Notes: generated by a model from the letters alone, not told the origin. Positions 35,274 to 44,199 are shown, counted from the stretch's first letter. The stretch: DNA of 64,000 nt from a bacterium UBP14_UBA6098 (GCA_002428525.1 DIWU01000024.1:62001-126000), one strand, 5' to 3'. Made by a program: numbers and translations.

Positions 35274-36836
35274 ATGCCTGAAAATAAAAAGATAATCTGG
35301 GCCGACGACGAGATATTTCAACTCAAACCGCATATCATCTTCCTCGAGGAGCGCGGTTACACAGTCGAAGAGGTGCACTCCGGCGAGGATGCCCTCGCGC
35401 TGGTTCAAAACGGCGGATACGATCTCATCCTCCTCGACGAGATGATGCCCGGTATGGACGGCCTTACCACGCTCGAGGAGATCCGCAAGTTCGACAAGCG
35501 CATTCCGGTTGTGATGATCACCAAGTCGATGGAGGAGACCCTCATGGAGGACGCTATCGGCAAGGAAATTGCCGAATACCTCGTCAAGCCGGTCAATCCG
35601 CACCAAATACTATCGACGCTGAAGAAGATTTTCGAGTCCGACAGAATTGTCGGGCAACAGCTCACTCGAGACTACACAACCGAATATCGCGATATGTCAA
35701 CTCGGCCATCGCAGAAGGCCTCGCCGGAACAGTGGCTCGATCTGGCCTACTGGCTGGCCGAATGGGATGTTATTCTCGACAACCATCCGGAACTCGGCCT
35801 GACGCAGACGCACCGCGATTTTCGCAGAGAATGCAATGCCGAGTTCGGGCGCTTTGTCGAATTGAATTATCAGCGGTGGGTTTGGGCGGAGCGCGACGAG
35901 CGGCCGATGCTCTCGGTCGATGTCGCCCCGGAGAGGCTTATTCCCGCGCTTCGCAACGGCGAGAAGGTCTTCTTCATCTTGGTTGACTGTATGCGCCTTG
36001 ACCAGTGGCTTTCCGTCGAGCGGATGCTTTCCGATTACTATACGGTCGAGACCGATGTCTTTTACTCCCTGCTTCCCTCCGCGACCCCCATCGCACGAAA
36101 CGCGATATTCTCCGGCCTTTTCCCTTATGAAATCTCGATACGCTATCCCGATCTTTGGATAGACCCGACCGAGGACTCCGCCTCGCGCAACCGCTACGAA
36201 CATCAGCTTTTGGACAAACTTATAGCTCAAAGCGGAATCAACCTTCAGGGCGACACAAAATATATCAAAATCCTCGACCCGGAGGAGGGCGAGAGCCTCG
36301 TCCTGAGGCTAAAGAGCTATCTTTCCGCCCCGATGACCAGCGTCGTCGCGAATTTCTTGGATATTCTCGCGCACAGCCGCGCCGCAAGCGAGGTTCTACG
36401 CGAGATCTCGCCGGACGAATCGGCCTATCGAAGCGTGATGAAAACATGGTTCTCGCATTCGAGCCTTCTGAAAACACTGCGGGCGATCTCGGCCGAGAAT
36501 GTCACAGTTATTATCACCACCGACCACGGAAGCACGATCGGCAGGCGCGGAACCAAGGCCTTCGGCAAAAAGGATACCTCAACGAACCTGCGATATAAGT
36601 TCGGCGACAATATCAACTGCGAAGAGCGCGGCGGAATCTTCGTCCGCAACCCGAAGGATTGGCGCTTGCCCGCCTTCACAAAAACGACGAATTTCATCAT
36701 CGCGAAAGAGGATTATTATTTCGTCTATCCGACTCATTTTTCGCAGTTCGAGCGGCAATATCGCAACAGCTTCCTTCACGGCGGGATCAGCCTCGAGGAG
36801 ATGGTGATTCCGGTGGCGGTCCTCAGATCGAAATGA
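35274..36836 (+). CDS. porX: PorX-type response regulator with PglZ (alkaline phosphatase superfamily) domain
   Basis: In Bacteroidota PorX controls T9SS and also has phosphodiesterase activity. The 520-aa sequence opens IIWADDEIFQLKPHIIFLEE, very close to the family start. The phospho-acceptor is D55, then VVMITKS and YLVKPVNPHQIL complete the receiver. From about 200 to 515 is the PglZ domain, with DCMRLDQW, the likely nucleophile Thr271 in SATPIARN, and the metal site TTDHGS. CGAACGGAGG precedes the ATG. tsaE follows in a 4-base overlap, a pairing I recall from Bacteroidota. No T9SS structural gene is in the window. Confidence 0.93.
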   Translation: MPENKKIIWADDEIFQLKPHIIFLEERGYTVEEVHSGEDALALVQNGGYDLILLDEMMPGMDGLTTLEEIRKFDKRIPVVMITKSMEETLMEDAIGKEIAEYLVKPVNPHQILSTLKKIFESDRIVGQQLTRDYTTEYRDMSTRPSQKASPEQWLDLAYWLAEWDVILDNHPELGLTQTHRDFRRECNAEFGRFVELNYQRWVWAERDERPMLSVDVAPERLIPALRNGEKVFFILVDCMRLDQWLSVERMLSDYYTVETDVFYSLLPSATPIARNAIFSGLFPYEISIRYPDLWIDPTEDSASRNRYEHQLLDKLIAQSGINLQGDTKYIKILDPEEGESLVLRLKSYLSAPMTSVVANFLDILAHSRAASEVLREISPDESAYRSVMKTWFSHSSLLKTLRAISAENVTVIITTDHGSTIGRRGTKAFGKKDTSTNLRYKFGDNINCEERGGIFVRNPKDWRLPAFTKTTNFIIAKEDYYFVYPTHFSQFERQYRNSFLHGGISLEEMVIPVAVLRSK

Positions 36837-37261
36837 TGATGACCGGCGTCTTTTCGAGCCGTTCCGCCGATGAAACGACGAAGCTCGGCGAGGATCTCGC
36901 GAGGGGTCTCTCGACAGGCGATGTCGTGGCCTTTCGCGGCGATCTCGGGGCAGGAAAAACGACTATGATCAAGGGCATCGCCGGGGCCTTCGGAATCGAC
37001 CCGCGAGAGGTCTCAAGCCCCTCCTTCGCGCTGATCCATGAATACTGCGGTGAGGTGACGATTTATCATATCGATCTTTACCGTATCGAAAAACCGGAAG
37101 AGCTCACACAGCTCGGCCTTTGGGAGATTTTCGAGGGCGAGGGGATATGCCTCGTCGAGTGGCCCGAGCGCGCCGAGGCGATTATTCCGAAAAGGGCGAT
37201 TCGCGTCGAGATCTCGCGCCTCGAGGACGACGAGCGGCGCATTCAAATATTCAAGCCATGA
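36833..37261 (+). CDS. tsaE: tRNA threonylcarbamoyladenosine ATPase TsaE
   Basis: TsaE is the ATPase needed with TsaB, TsaC and TsaD for t6A37 tRNA modification. The 142-aa protein has Walker A GDLGAGKTT (about 33-41), SPSFALIHEY and the IYHIDLYRI strand. It starts at one of three consecutive ATGs overlapping the porX stop (ATGA at 36833-36836). A longer open frame from 36659 runs inside porX and is rejected. It also overlaps an upstream ATG of the protease gene. Confidence 0.95.
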   Translation: MMMTGVFSSRSADETTKLGEDLARGLSTGDVVAFRGDLGAGKTTMIKGIAGAFGIDPREVSSPSFALIHEYCGEVTIYHIDLYRIEKPEELTQLGLWEIFEGEGICLVEWPERAEAIIPKRAIRVEISRLEDDERRIQIFKP

Positions 37262-37272
37262 AAGGCGAATCC

Positions 37273-39189
37273 ATGAGACGCTATTTGATAGCTATTATCA
37301 TTGTCCTTGTAGCGGCCGCGTCCCTTTCGGCCGGCAAGATCGCACCCTCGCTTCGCGATGCTGAGGGCGCGGTTCGTGTATGGGTTTTCTTCGAGGAAAA
37401 GCCGGAGAAATCGGCTGATATCGCCCGTGAAAGCCTTTCCGAGCGGGCCTTAGCGCGCAGGGCAAGCGCCGGGATCGAACTCGATGTCCACGATATTCCT
37501 GTAAATCATAGTTGGGTTCGGCAGATTGTCGCTTTGGGCGCGGAACTCAGGCGTGAGAGCCGCTGGCTGAACGCCGCGAGCTTCGAGATGAGACCCGAGA
37601 TCCTCGAGGCTGTCGCCGAATTCGATTTCGTCCGCGAGATTCGGCCTATGAGAAGCTACCGCCGGCCGATAGAGCCGGTCGCGCACCGGCGCCCCTCCGA
37701 TTCCGCGCCGCCGGACGATTTCTACGGCCCGACTCGCGCGCAACTCGAGATGCTCGGCGCCACAGAACTTCACGACAGGGGATTTAACGGCCAAGGAGTG
37801 CTCGTCGGGATGCTCGACTCGGGCTTCCGGCTTACCCACCGCGCCTTCGACAGCCTCGATGTCGTCGCGAAATACGATTTCATGCACAACGACACTACGG
37901 TCGATTGGGACACCCTCGCCGGAGACACCGATTTTTACGGCTTCCGCCATGGAACCTATTGCCTCGGCGCGGTTGCGGGCTATTCCCCCGGCGAGGTGAT
38001 CGGAGTCGCCTATCGCGCCTCGGTAGCGCTGGCCAAGACCGAGGATGTTCAGGCGGAGTATGTCGGCGAGGAGGACAACTGGGTCGCCGGAATCGAGTGG
38101 CTGGACTCGCTCGGCGCGGATATCGTCTCCAGCAGTTTGGGCTACTCATATTTTGACAGTTTAACGCCCTACACGATGGACGACCTCGACGGCAATACGA
38201 TTCTCGTCACGGTTGCCGCGGATATCGCCGCCTCGCGCGGGATCTGCGTTGTGAATTCAGCGGGCAACGAGCGCGCCAACCCCGACTGGCCGACGATTAT
38301 CGGCCCGGCCGACGGCGATTCGGTGCTCGCTGTCGCGGCGGTCGGAAACGACCGTGTGATTGCCCCCTTCTCAAGCCCCGGGCCCTCAGCGGACGGCCGA
38401 ATCAAGCCGGATATCTCCGCGGTCGGCTACGGCACGATTCTTGTCGATGCCTACGCCGACGAGGGCTACTCGGCCGGCTCCGGCACGAGTTTCTCCTGCC
38501 CATTGATCGCGGGACTCTGCGCCGCAGTGAAAAGCGCGCGGCCTGAGCTTTCGGGCTATAACCTCGCGATGGCGGTGCGAGCTAGCGGCGACCGGGTGCG
38601 AGCCTACGACCCCTCGTTCCCCGCCGATTCCGCCGACAGCGACTACGGCTGGGGGATTCCGAAGGGCCTCGTCGCGGCGGGTTTGACCCGCGGTCTTTAC
38701 GGCCGCGCTGTCGATGCGCTTTCAGGGCAGATAATCGCGAACAAAGAGATTCATTTCATTTACTCCGGCGAGACCCGGATTTCATCCACCGACACCTTCG
38801 GAATCTTCATCGACGACCTAGCCGTGGACGGCCAATCTGTGACACTGTTTATTCCGGGATACACATTTTCCGCAAGCTATCCAATCGACGGCGTTGGGCG
38901 GGCGATTCGCTTCAACCGCCTCGGCGGAGGCGCACAGCTTCAGGTTTTCCCGAACCCGGCGAGCTCGGAGTTGAAGGCTGTCGCCTATGAGGGCGAAAAC
39001 GCCCTATTCACAGTCTATAACGCCGCGGGCGAGCTTGTTTTCGAGCATAGCTGGCCGCCGGCCGAACAGCTTCAGTTCATCTGGCCGCTCACCAACTCCA
39101 AAGGCAAGCCCGTCGCGAACGGTATCTATGTTGTCAGATTGGCCACCGAATCCGAGACTATTTCGGAGAAGATCGCAGTGCTCCGCTGA
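37273..39189 (+). CDS. Subtilisin-like (S8) protease with T9SS-like sorting tail
   Basis: This 638-aa secreted protease starts at the ATG at 37273, with AAAGG upstream and a clean signal peptide (MRRYLIAIIIVLVAAASLSA). An ATG at 37258 overlapping tsaE is possible. About 22-140 is a propeptide-like region. The catalytic triad is D182 (MLDSGF), H226 (FRHGTY) and S406 (GTSFSCP), with oxyanion Asn in NSAGNE. About 560-638 is a sorting domain (QVFPNPASSEL to SEKIAVLR). It is probable T9SS cargo and sits directly after the porX-tsaE pair. Its substrates are unknown. Confidence 0.94.
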   Translation: MRRYLIAIIIVLVAAASLSAGKIAPSLRDAEGAVRVWVFFEEKPEKSADIARESLSERALARRASAGIELDVHDIPVNHSWVRQIVALGAELRRESRWLNAASFEMRPEILEAVAEFDFVREIRPMRSYRRPIEPVAHRRPSDSAPPDDFYGPTRAQLEMLGATELHDRGFNGQGVLVGMLDSGFRLTHRAFDSLDVVAKYDFMHNDTTVDWDTLAGDTDFYGFRHGTYCLGAVAGYSPGEVIGVAYRASVALAKTEDVQAEYVGEEDNWVAGIEWLDSLGADIVSSSLGYSYFDSLTPYTMDDLDGNTILVTVAADIAASRGICVVNSAGNERANPDWPTIIGPADGDSVLAVAAVGNDRVIAPFSSPGPSADGRIKPDISAVGYGTILVDAYADEGYSAGSGTSFSCPLIAGLCAAVKSARPELSGYNLAMAVRASGDRVRAYDPSFPADSADSDYGWGIPKGLVAAGLTRGLYGRAVDALSGQIIANKEIHFIYSGETRISSTDTFGIFIDDLAVDGQSVTLFIPGYTFSASYPIDGVGRAIRFNRLGGGAQLQVFPNPASSELKAVAYEGENALFTVYNAAGELVFEHSWPPAEQLQFIWPLTNSKGKPVANGIYVVRLATESETISEKIAVLR

Positions 39190-39662
39190 TGAAAGCCCTT
39201 CGTTGGATCGGCCGACACGGCGCGGAGCTTCTCACTGCGCTGTGGATCCTGACGACCGCGATTGCGATTGCCGCTCCGCTTTTAGCAGAGGCCTCGCCGG
39301 CGATGTCCGCCGGTTGCTATATATCTCTCGCGCCGCTGTGCCATCAGCACGCAGACCGAAGCTTCCACCTCGAAGGGCATAAGATGGCCCTCTGCGCCCG
39401 ATGCCTCGGCATCTTCGCGGGGATGTCGGTTTTCGGGGTAATCGCGATTATCGTTCGAAGGCGCTTCGTTATTGGCTTTCGGGCTATGCTACTGCTTCTT
39501 GCGCCTATGGTCGCGGATGCCTTCGGAAATATCTTCGGCCTTTGGAACACCGGCAACACCCTCCGTGCCGCGACCGGCGCGCTCGCGGGTTTTGCCGTTG
39601 TTTTTTGGATTTATCCGATTATATTTGAATTTGAACCCTCAAACGAGAATTCGACAAATTAG
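39189..39662 (+). CDS. DUF2085 membrane protein
   Basis: This 157-aa protein has three or four membrane helices. The motif CHQHADRSFHLEGHKMALCA followed by RCLGIFAG is the DUF2085 signature, with cysteines and histidines that look like a metal or heme site. Function is unknown. Its ATG shares one base with the protease stop (TGATG), so it is probably the last gene of the porX operon or a bridge to the LemA pair. Confidence 0.88.
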   Translation: MKALRWIGRHGAELLTALWILTTAIAIAAPLLAEASPAMSAGCYISLAPLCHQHADRSFHLEGHKMALCARCLGIFAGMSVFGVIAIIVRRRFVIGFRAMLLLLAPMVADAFGNIFGLWNTGNTLRAATGALAGFAVVFWIYPIIFEFEPSNENSTN

Positions 39663-39679
39663 CCTATTAAGGAGGCGCT

Positions 39680-40264
39680 ATGAGTATAGCCGCAGTTATC
39701 GGATGTTTAGGCGTCGGCGGGGTTGCGCTCGCAATTCTGCTCGTCGTCGGAGTTATGCTATACAACAAGCTCGTCGAGCTTAAAAACCGCTCCGAGAACG
39801 CTTGGGCGGATGTCGATGTTCAGCTGAAAAAACGCTACGACCTCATCCCGAACCTCGTCGAGACGGTCAAGGGCTATGCCGGCCACGAGAGCGAAACCCT
39901 CGAGAATGTCATAAAGGCGCGCCAGCAAGCGATCCAGATCTCGGGCGATGTCGCGAAGATGGCGCAGGCCGAGAATGTCCTGTCGCAGGCGCTTCGCCAG
40001 CTCTTCGCGGTCGCCGAGAACTACCCCGAGCTGAAGGCGAACCAGAACTTCCTCGAGCTTCAGGCCACGCTCGAGAAGATCGAAAATGCGCTCTCCGACA
40101 GCAGACGCTACTACAACGCCGTTGTCCGCGACCTGAACACAGCGATCGAGAAGGTGCCGACGAATATCATCGCGAGCCTGTTCCGCTTCGTAAAGAGGGA
40201 TTACTTCGAGATCGAGGACAAGGCCCAGCGCGAGACCCCGAAGGTCGATTTCAGTAAGAAATAA
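39680..40264 (+). CDS. LemA family protein
   Basis: The 194-aa protein has one membrane helix (about 5-27) and the LemA helical core: YNKLVELKNRSENAWADVDV, KRYDLIPNLVETVKGYA, and RRYYNAVVRDLN near the end. LemA proteins are membrane-bound with a poorly known role. AAGGAGG lies just before the ATG. The next gene is a DUF2207 protein, a usual partner. Confidence 0.94.
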   Translation: MSIAAVIGCLGVGGVALAILLVVGVMLYNKLVELKNRSENAWADVDVQLKKRYDLIPNLVETVKGYAGHESETLENVIKARQQAIQISGDVAKMAQAENVLSQALRQLFAVAENYPELKANQNFLELQATLEKIENALSDSRRYYNAVVRDLNTAIEKVPTNIIASLFRFVKRDYFEIEDKAQRETPKVDFSKK

Positions 40265-40298
40265 ACCATCGCCGGCTGTCGCTTTCAAGGGGGATAGA

Positions 40299-42056
40299 AT
40301 GAGATTTACGCGCTCAATGTTTTTCTTGTTAAGTGTTTTCACTGCAAGTGTTTATGGCTATTTCATCGAGTCGTTCCACTCGGATATACGACTCTTCTCA
40401 AACGCCTCCTACGAGGTCGAAGAGCGCATCGAGGTCAACTTCGGAAGCGAAGAGCGCCACGGGATCTATCGCGATATTATTTACAAATATAAACTTCCTA
40501 TGCGGAAGTATCGCGTTCTTATCGATGTCCGGGATGTGACCGACGAGGGCGGCCTCGAATATCAGACAAGTATCTCCCGCAAGGGCGATTATGTCAATAT
40601 CCGTATAGGCTCTCCGGATTTCACGGTCACCGGAACGCAAGTCTATAAGATCCGCTATCGCGTCGAAAACGGCCTGCTTTTTCTTGACGACCACGACGAG
40701 CTTTATTGGAATGTCACCGGCTCCGAATGGCCCTGCGATATAAAAAGCGCTTCCGCGACTGTGCATTTGCCGGCCGGAACTCCCTCGAGCGAGGTGCGGA
40801 CAACCTGCTTCACAGGCCAGTATGGCTCCGAGGCCCGCGATTGCAGTGCCGAGATTCGCTCCGACGAGGTTGTTTTCACAGCGAATAAATCCCTCGGCAC
40901 CTACGAGAATCTCTCGATCGGCCTGTCGATTCCGAAGGGGATTATCGCCAAGCCCGGCTTCGCGAGCTGGCTTCGCTGGTATGTTATCGACCTGTGGCCG
41001 TTTCTTATCCTAATCGCTATCGCGATCTGGCTCTTCTGGCGCTGGAACAACTCGGGCAGAGACCCGGTCGAGATGTCGATCGCGCCGCGCTATGCGCCTC
41101 CGGACGACCTTTCCCCCGCCGAGGCCGGAACCCTTGTCGATGAGCGCGTCGATATTCAGGACATGACCTCGACTATCGTCGATCTCGCGGTTCGCGGCTT
41201 CATCAAGATCGTCGAGATCGAGAAGGCCAAGGTAGTCCTGCTGAAGAAGTCCGACTATATTCTCGTCAAGCTCAAGGACGGCGAGGGCTCGCTGAAATCC
41301 TTCGAGCGCAAGATGCTCTCGGGTCTTTTCAAGCAAGGTAGTATCGATGCCGACGACCGCGCGAAACTCGATGCGATTTGCCCTGAGTGCTCGGGAAAAG
41401 AAGCGATCACGATCTCGAGCCTGAAGGAAAAGTTCTATATCGAGCTACCGATCATCAAGGATTCGATCTATGACGGCCTCGTTGCGGAGAAATTCTTCCC
41501 CTCGCGCCCGGATCATATTCGGCAAAAATTCGCCGGCCTCGGAATAATTATTGTGGTTATCGCATTTCCCCTCGCGGGGATGTCCTCGAACTGGGCCTTT
41601 GCCGCAAGCCTCGTGCCGGCGGGCATTATGACGATTATCTTCGGCAATTATATGCCGCGCAAAACGAAGAAGGGCGCTATCTCCGCTATCGGTGTCGCCG
41701 GATTCGAGGAATTTGTGCGCAGGGTCGAAAAGGACCGAATCGAGCGCATGGCCGCCGATGACCCGACTGTATTCGAGCGGCTCCTGCCCTTTGCGATGGC
41801 GCTCGGGGTCGCAGACCAGTGGGCGGACGCCTTCGCTGATGTCTTCAAAGAGCAACCGCAGTGGTTCGTCGGCCCAACGGGACAGAGTTTCCATCCGCTA
41901 CTGTTCGTGCATAACCTCGGCGGCGCGATTCAAAGCGCCGGCACCGCAATGGCCTCGCGCCCCCGTTCCTCGGGAGCCGCAGGCGGAAAGAGCAGTTTCG
42001 GAGGCGGAGGATTTTCCGGAGGCGGCTTCGGCGGAGGCGGCGGCGGAGCTTGGTAG
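40299..42056 (+). CDS. DUF2207 membrane protein with glycine-rich tail
   Basis: The 585-aa protein has a signal peptide (about 1-20), an extracytoplasmic DUF2207 domain (about 21-215, with HGIYRDIIYKYKLPM), a membrane helix near 230-252, a soluble part, two more helices near 410-450 and a C-terminus of Gly/Ser/Phe repeats ending GGGGGAW. This layout is the usual partner of LemA. Function is not established for the family. AAGGGGG precedes the ATG. Confidence 0.92.
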   Translation: MRFTRSMFFLLSVFTASVYGYFIESFHSDIRLFSNASYEVEERIEVNFGSEERHGIYRDIIYKYKLPMRKYRVLIDVRDVTDEGGLEYQTSISRKGDYVNIRIGSPDFTVTGTQVYKIRYRVENGLLFLDDHDELYWNVTGSEWPCDIKSASATVHLPAGTPSSEVRTTCFTGQYGSEARDCSAEIRSDEVVFTANKSLGTYENLSIGLSIPKGIIAKPGFASWLRWYVIDLWPFLILIAIAIWLFWRWNNSGRDPVEMSIAPRYAPPDDLSPAEAGTLVDERVDIQDMTSTIVDLAVRGFIKIVEIEKAKVVLLKKSDYILVKLKDGEGSLKSFERKMLSGLFKQGSIDADDRAKLDAICPECSGKEAITISSLKEKFYIELPIIKDSIYDGLVAEKFFPSRPDHIRQKFAGLGIIIVVIAFPLAGMSSNWAFAASLVPAGIMTIIFGNYMPRKTKKGAISAIGVAGFEEFVRRVEKDRIERMAADDPTVFERLLPFAMALGVADQWADAFADVFKEQPQWFVGPTGQSFHPLLFVHNLGGAIQSAGTAMASRPRSSGAAGGKSSFGGGGFSGGGFGGGGGGAW

Positions 42057-42076
42057 GAAAGATTCAAAAAATATTA

Positions 42077-42104
42077 TTGAAAAAAAGAATAGTATATTTA
42101 TATT
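42077..42104 (+). promoter_or_regulatory. Predicted sigma-70 promoter
   Basis: TTGAAA at 42077-42082 and TATATT at 42099-42104 are 16 bp apart in an AT-rich gap, 40 bases before the small exported protein. Confidence 0.5.
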
Positions 42105-42144
42105 AAATTATAGGATTCACTAAACATAAAACCAAGGAGGAATA

Positions 42145-42528
42145 ATGAAATCCCTTATTTGGTTTATTATGTTTTTGTTGCTCGTAAGTCTTATCATTGC
42201 TTATGATATTAAAGGAATCGTTGGTGTTCCATACTGCCCAGAGGACCCCGCGCCAAGCGGTGAGGTTTACCTTTTCGATTCGACATACACCCTTATTGAC
42301 TCGACATGCATCGGTGAAATTGTCGAATATGAATATAAATTCACGGGCTTACCTAATGGAAAGTATTTCGTAAAAGTTAAAGTTGTTTCGAATGAATATT
42401 GCCCATATTCGATAACCCTTCGACCGTATGAACAGGATGATAGCACAGAAGTCATTATTGCTAATTCGAACGGATATGCAAACCTTTATGCGGATGTTCG
42501 AACTTCAGTTTTGACATCATGCGAATGA
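42145..42528 (+). CDS. Small exported protein of unknown function
   Basis: I do not recognise this 127-aa protein. It has a signal peptide (about 1-19), four cysteines in the mature part, and alternating strands (GEVYLFDSTYTLIDST, YEYKFTGLPNGKYFVKV) that resemble a transthyretin or carboxypeptidase-regulatory fold. AAGGAGGAATA gives a strong ribosome site. Codon use is more AT-rich than the genes before it. It overlaps the next gene by 4 bases, so the two probably act together. Confidence 0.8.
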   Translation: MKSLIWFIMFLLLVSLIIAYDIKGIVGVPYCPEDPAPSGEVYLFDSTYTLIDSTCIGEIVEYEYKFTGLPNGKYFVKVKVVSNEYCPYSITLRPYEQDDSTEVIIANSNGYANLYADVRTSVLTSCE

Positions 42529-44045
42529 AAAAAGCAAGTTTTATTTTTTTATGCCTTGTTGCATGCAATTATGCCTTGAACTGGGAGTATTGCGTTAACG
42601 GGCCGACTTTAGACCAAAACTATCTTTTCCAAACTGTCGAACTGCCCTCGACTGAACTGGTTTCTATTGGCTACACATCGAGCGGTTTTTTAGAGTCATA
42701 TTTGTGGATTCTTCGCACTGATTCTTTAGGGACAATTATTTCCAACAAGGAATGGCGGAACGCATCGCAAGCATTACCTATCTCAGCAGACACTAATGCG
42801 GCTGGGAGTATAGGAATTACCGGCACCAATAATTTGATTCTACCTTCAGCTTTTTTTGCGCTTTATCAGCCGGATATCGATACGCTACAAATATGGATCT
42901 TCGAAGCGACTGATACATCGCTCGAGGGATATGCCATTGCGCCCACCCCCGATTCTGGTTTCGTTTTTGCCTGCTGTGGCAACACGGAGACTTCGGATTT
43001 TCTACGGTTAATAAAAGTAGCCCCGCCGGATTGGGATGTCCAATGGCAAAAAGATTTTTATTTACCAGAGAGACTATTCTTTTGGAATATTTGTTGTGAC
43101 GATGATGCCTGTTTTAATCTTGTGGGGTATCTGCATTCCTTGAATTACGGCCTTTTCTTCCGTTTCACCCCAGATGGTGACTCTATTTTAACCACTGAGT
43201 TTCCAACCGGTTACTTGCCAACATGTATCGAAAAGGCGCACACAGAGGGTTATATAATTTCCGGCGAATACGCGGGTTGTTCGTGGATTGCGAAAATCGA
43301 TTCTACTGGCGGGATTATCTGGTCGAGGATTTTTGAGTACAGCAGTTTTGATTTTATGAATTCGACGAAAATATCCTCGGAGAGATATGCCTTTGTCGGC
43401 GTTAAAAGAGAAATTGGCGGGGATCACAACCTCGCTATATTATTAATCGATTCACTTAGTGATTCCCTCTGTTGTTTTGTTTATGGGTCGCCAATGACAA
43501 CCGAAAGGGGCCGCGGAATTTGGCCGTGTGTGAACGGTGATCTCATCGCTTGTGGCATGGCAGATATTGACGGGCACTGGAACGGTCTGATATTGCGCCG
43601 CGAGTTGTTCGACACCTTCGCGGTGGGGGAGGAATTATTCACTCCAGAAGCTTTTAATATTTCGGCCTTCCCGAACCCGTTCAATTCCGCGGTGACAATC
43701 GCTCTCGACGCGCCCGTAGGGGCGCACGGCCGTGCCCCCCTACAAATCGAGATATTCGACATCTCCGGCCGGCGCATCGCGCAATTGCCCGACGGCGGTT
43801 TCGTAGGGGCGGGTTTTACGCCCGCCCTCAACGATGTCGCAGACAATAACGAACGGGACGGCGCAAGACCGTCCCCTACGACCCGCGAATTCACATGGAC
43901 GCCGGACGAAACCCTCCCCTCCGGTGTCTATCTCGTCCGCGCGCGGGTCGATTCCCGGTCGCTGAGCGGTGGTTACCGAGCGGAGCCGATGCAAGCCGAA
44001 GCGGGCGACGGCGTGGCGACAAAACGAGTAGTGTATTTGAAATGA
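42525..44045 (+). CDS. Exported beta-propeller-like protein with T9SS-like tail carrying inserted palindromic elements
   Basis: The protein is 506 aa from the ATG at 42525 (ATGA overlap with the upstream stop); an ATG two codons earlier is also in frame. The signal sequence ends LVAC (Cys14), a possible lipobox. About 20-360 has recurring S..Y.WI.RTDS-type strands suggesting a propeller. The C-terminal sorting domain begins near 380 (SAFPNPFNSAVTI) and ends GVYLVRA, but it is broken by VGAHGRAP, VGAGFTPA and GARPSPT, each encoded by a small palindrome. A tail of about 30 residues follows. AT-rich up to about 43600, then GC-rich. Function unknown. Confidence 0.82.
   Translation: MKKASFIFLCLVACNYALNWEYCVNGPTLDQNYLFQTVELPSTELVSIGYTSSGFLESYLWILRTDSLGTIISNKEWRNASQALPISADTNAAGSIGITGTNNLILPSAFFALYQPDIDTLQIWIFEATDTSLEGYAIAPTPDSGFVFACCGNTETSDFLRLIKVAPPDWDVQWQKDFYLPERLFFWNICCDDDACFNLVGYLHSLNYGLFFRFTPDGDSILTTEFPTGYLPTCIEKAHTEGYIISGEYAGCSWIAKIDSTGGIIWSRIFEYSSFDFMNSTKISSERYAFVGVKREIGGDHNLAILLIDSLSDSLCCFVYGSPMTTERGRGIWPCVNGDLIACGMADIDGHWNGLILRRELFDTFAVGEELFTPEAFNISAFPNPFNSAVTIALDAPVGAHGRAPLQIEIFDISGRRIAQLPDGGFVGAGFTPALNDVADNNERDGARPSPTTREFTWTPDETLPSGVYLVRARVDSRSLSGGYRAEPMQAEAGDGVATKRVVYLK
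43716..43743 (+). repeat. Palindromic GTAGGGG element, copy 1, in coding sequence
   Basis: A 28-base imperfect palindrome (14-base arms, one mismatch) begins GTAGGGGCGCAC and ends CCCCTAC. It is read in frame as VGAHGRAPL within the sorting domain. Confidence 0.8.
43803..43828 (+). repeat. Palindromic GTAGGGG element, copy 2, in coding sequence
   Basis: GTAGGGGCGGG, a short T-rich loop and CCCGCCCT form a hairpin. It is read in frame as VGAGFTPAL. It starts with the same GTAGGGGCG as copy 1. Confidence 0.8.
43855..43879 (-). repeat. Palindromic GTAGGGG element, copy 3, inverted, in coding sequence
   Basis: GGGACGG and CCGTCCC pair around a 7-base loop and are followed by CTAC, so on the minus strand the unit opens GTAGGGGACGG. 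It is read on the plus strand as DGARPSPT. Confidence 0.75.
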
Positions 44046-44170
44046 CCATAACGGCGCTCGGCCCTGCGCCCCTGTGGTCGCATTCAGTAATATCGGAACA
44101 GATTGCTTTGTCGCTATGTTCCCTTCGACAGGCTCAGGACATCGCCACGCAATAACGACGGCGGCTTGTT

Positions 44171-44188
44171 GGCGCTTTCCTAAGCGCC
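44171..44188 (+). terminator. Hairpin downstream of the palindrome-invaded gene
   Basis: A perfect 7-bp stem (GGCGCTT/AAGCGCC) with a 4-base loop lies 125 bases past the stop. No strong T-run follows, so it may be a repeat rather than a terminator. Upstream, 44123-44140 holds a CTTCGACAGGCTCAGGAC string that I associate with dispersed intergenic repeats. Confidence 0.35.
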
Positions 44189-44199
44189 TTAGTGTAATG

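Noticed and set aside
36659..36832. N-terminal extension of tsaE
   Set aside because: It lies inside the conserved end of porX; the ATG at 36833 gives normal TsaE length.
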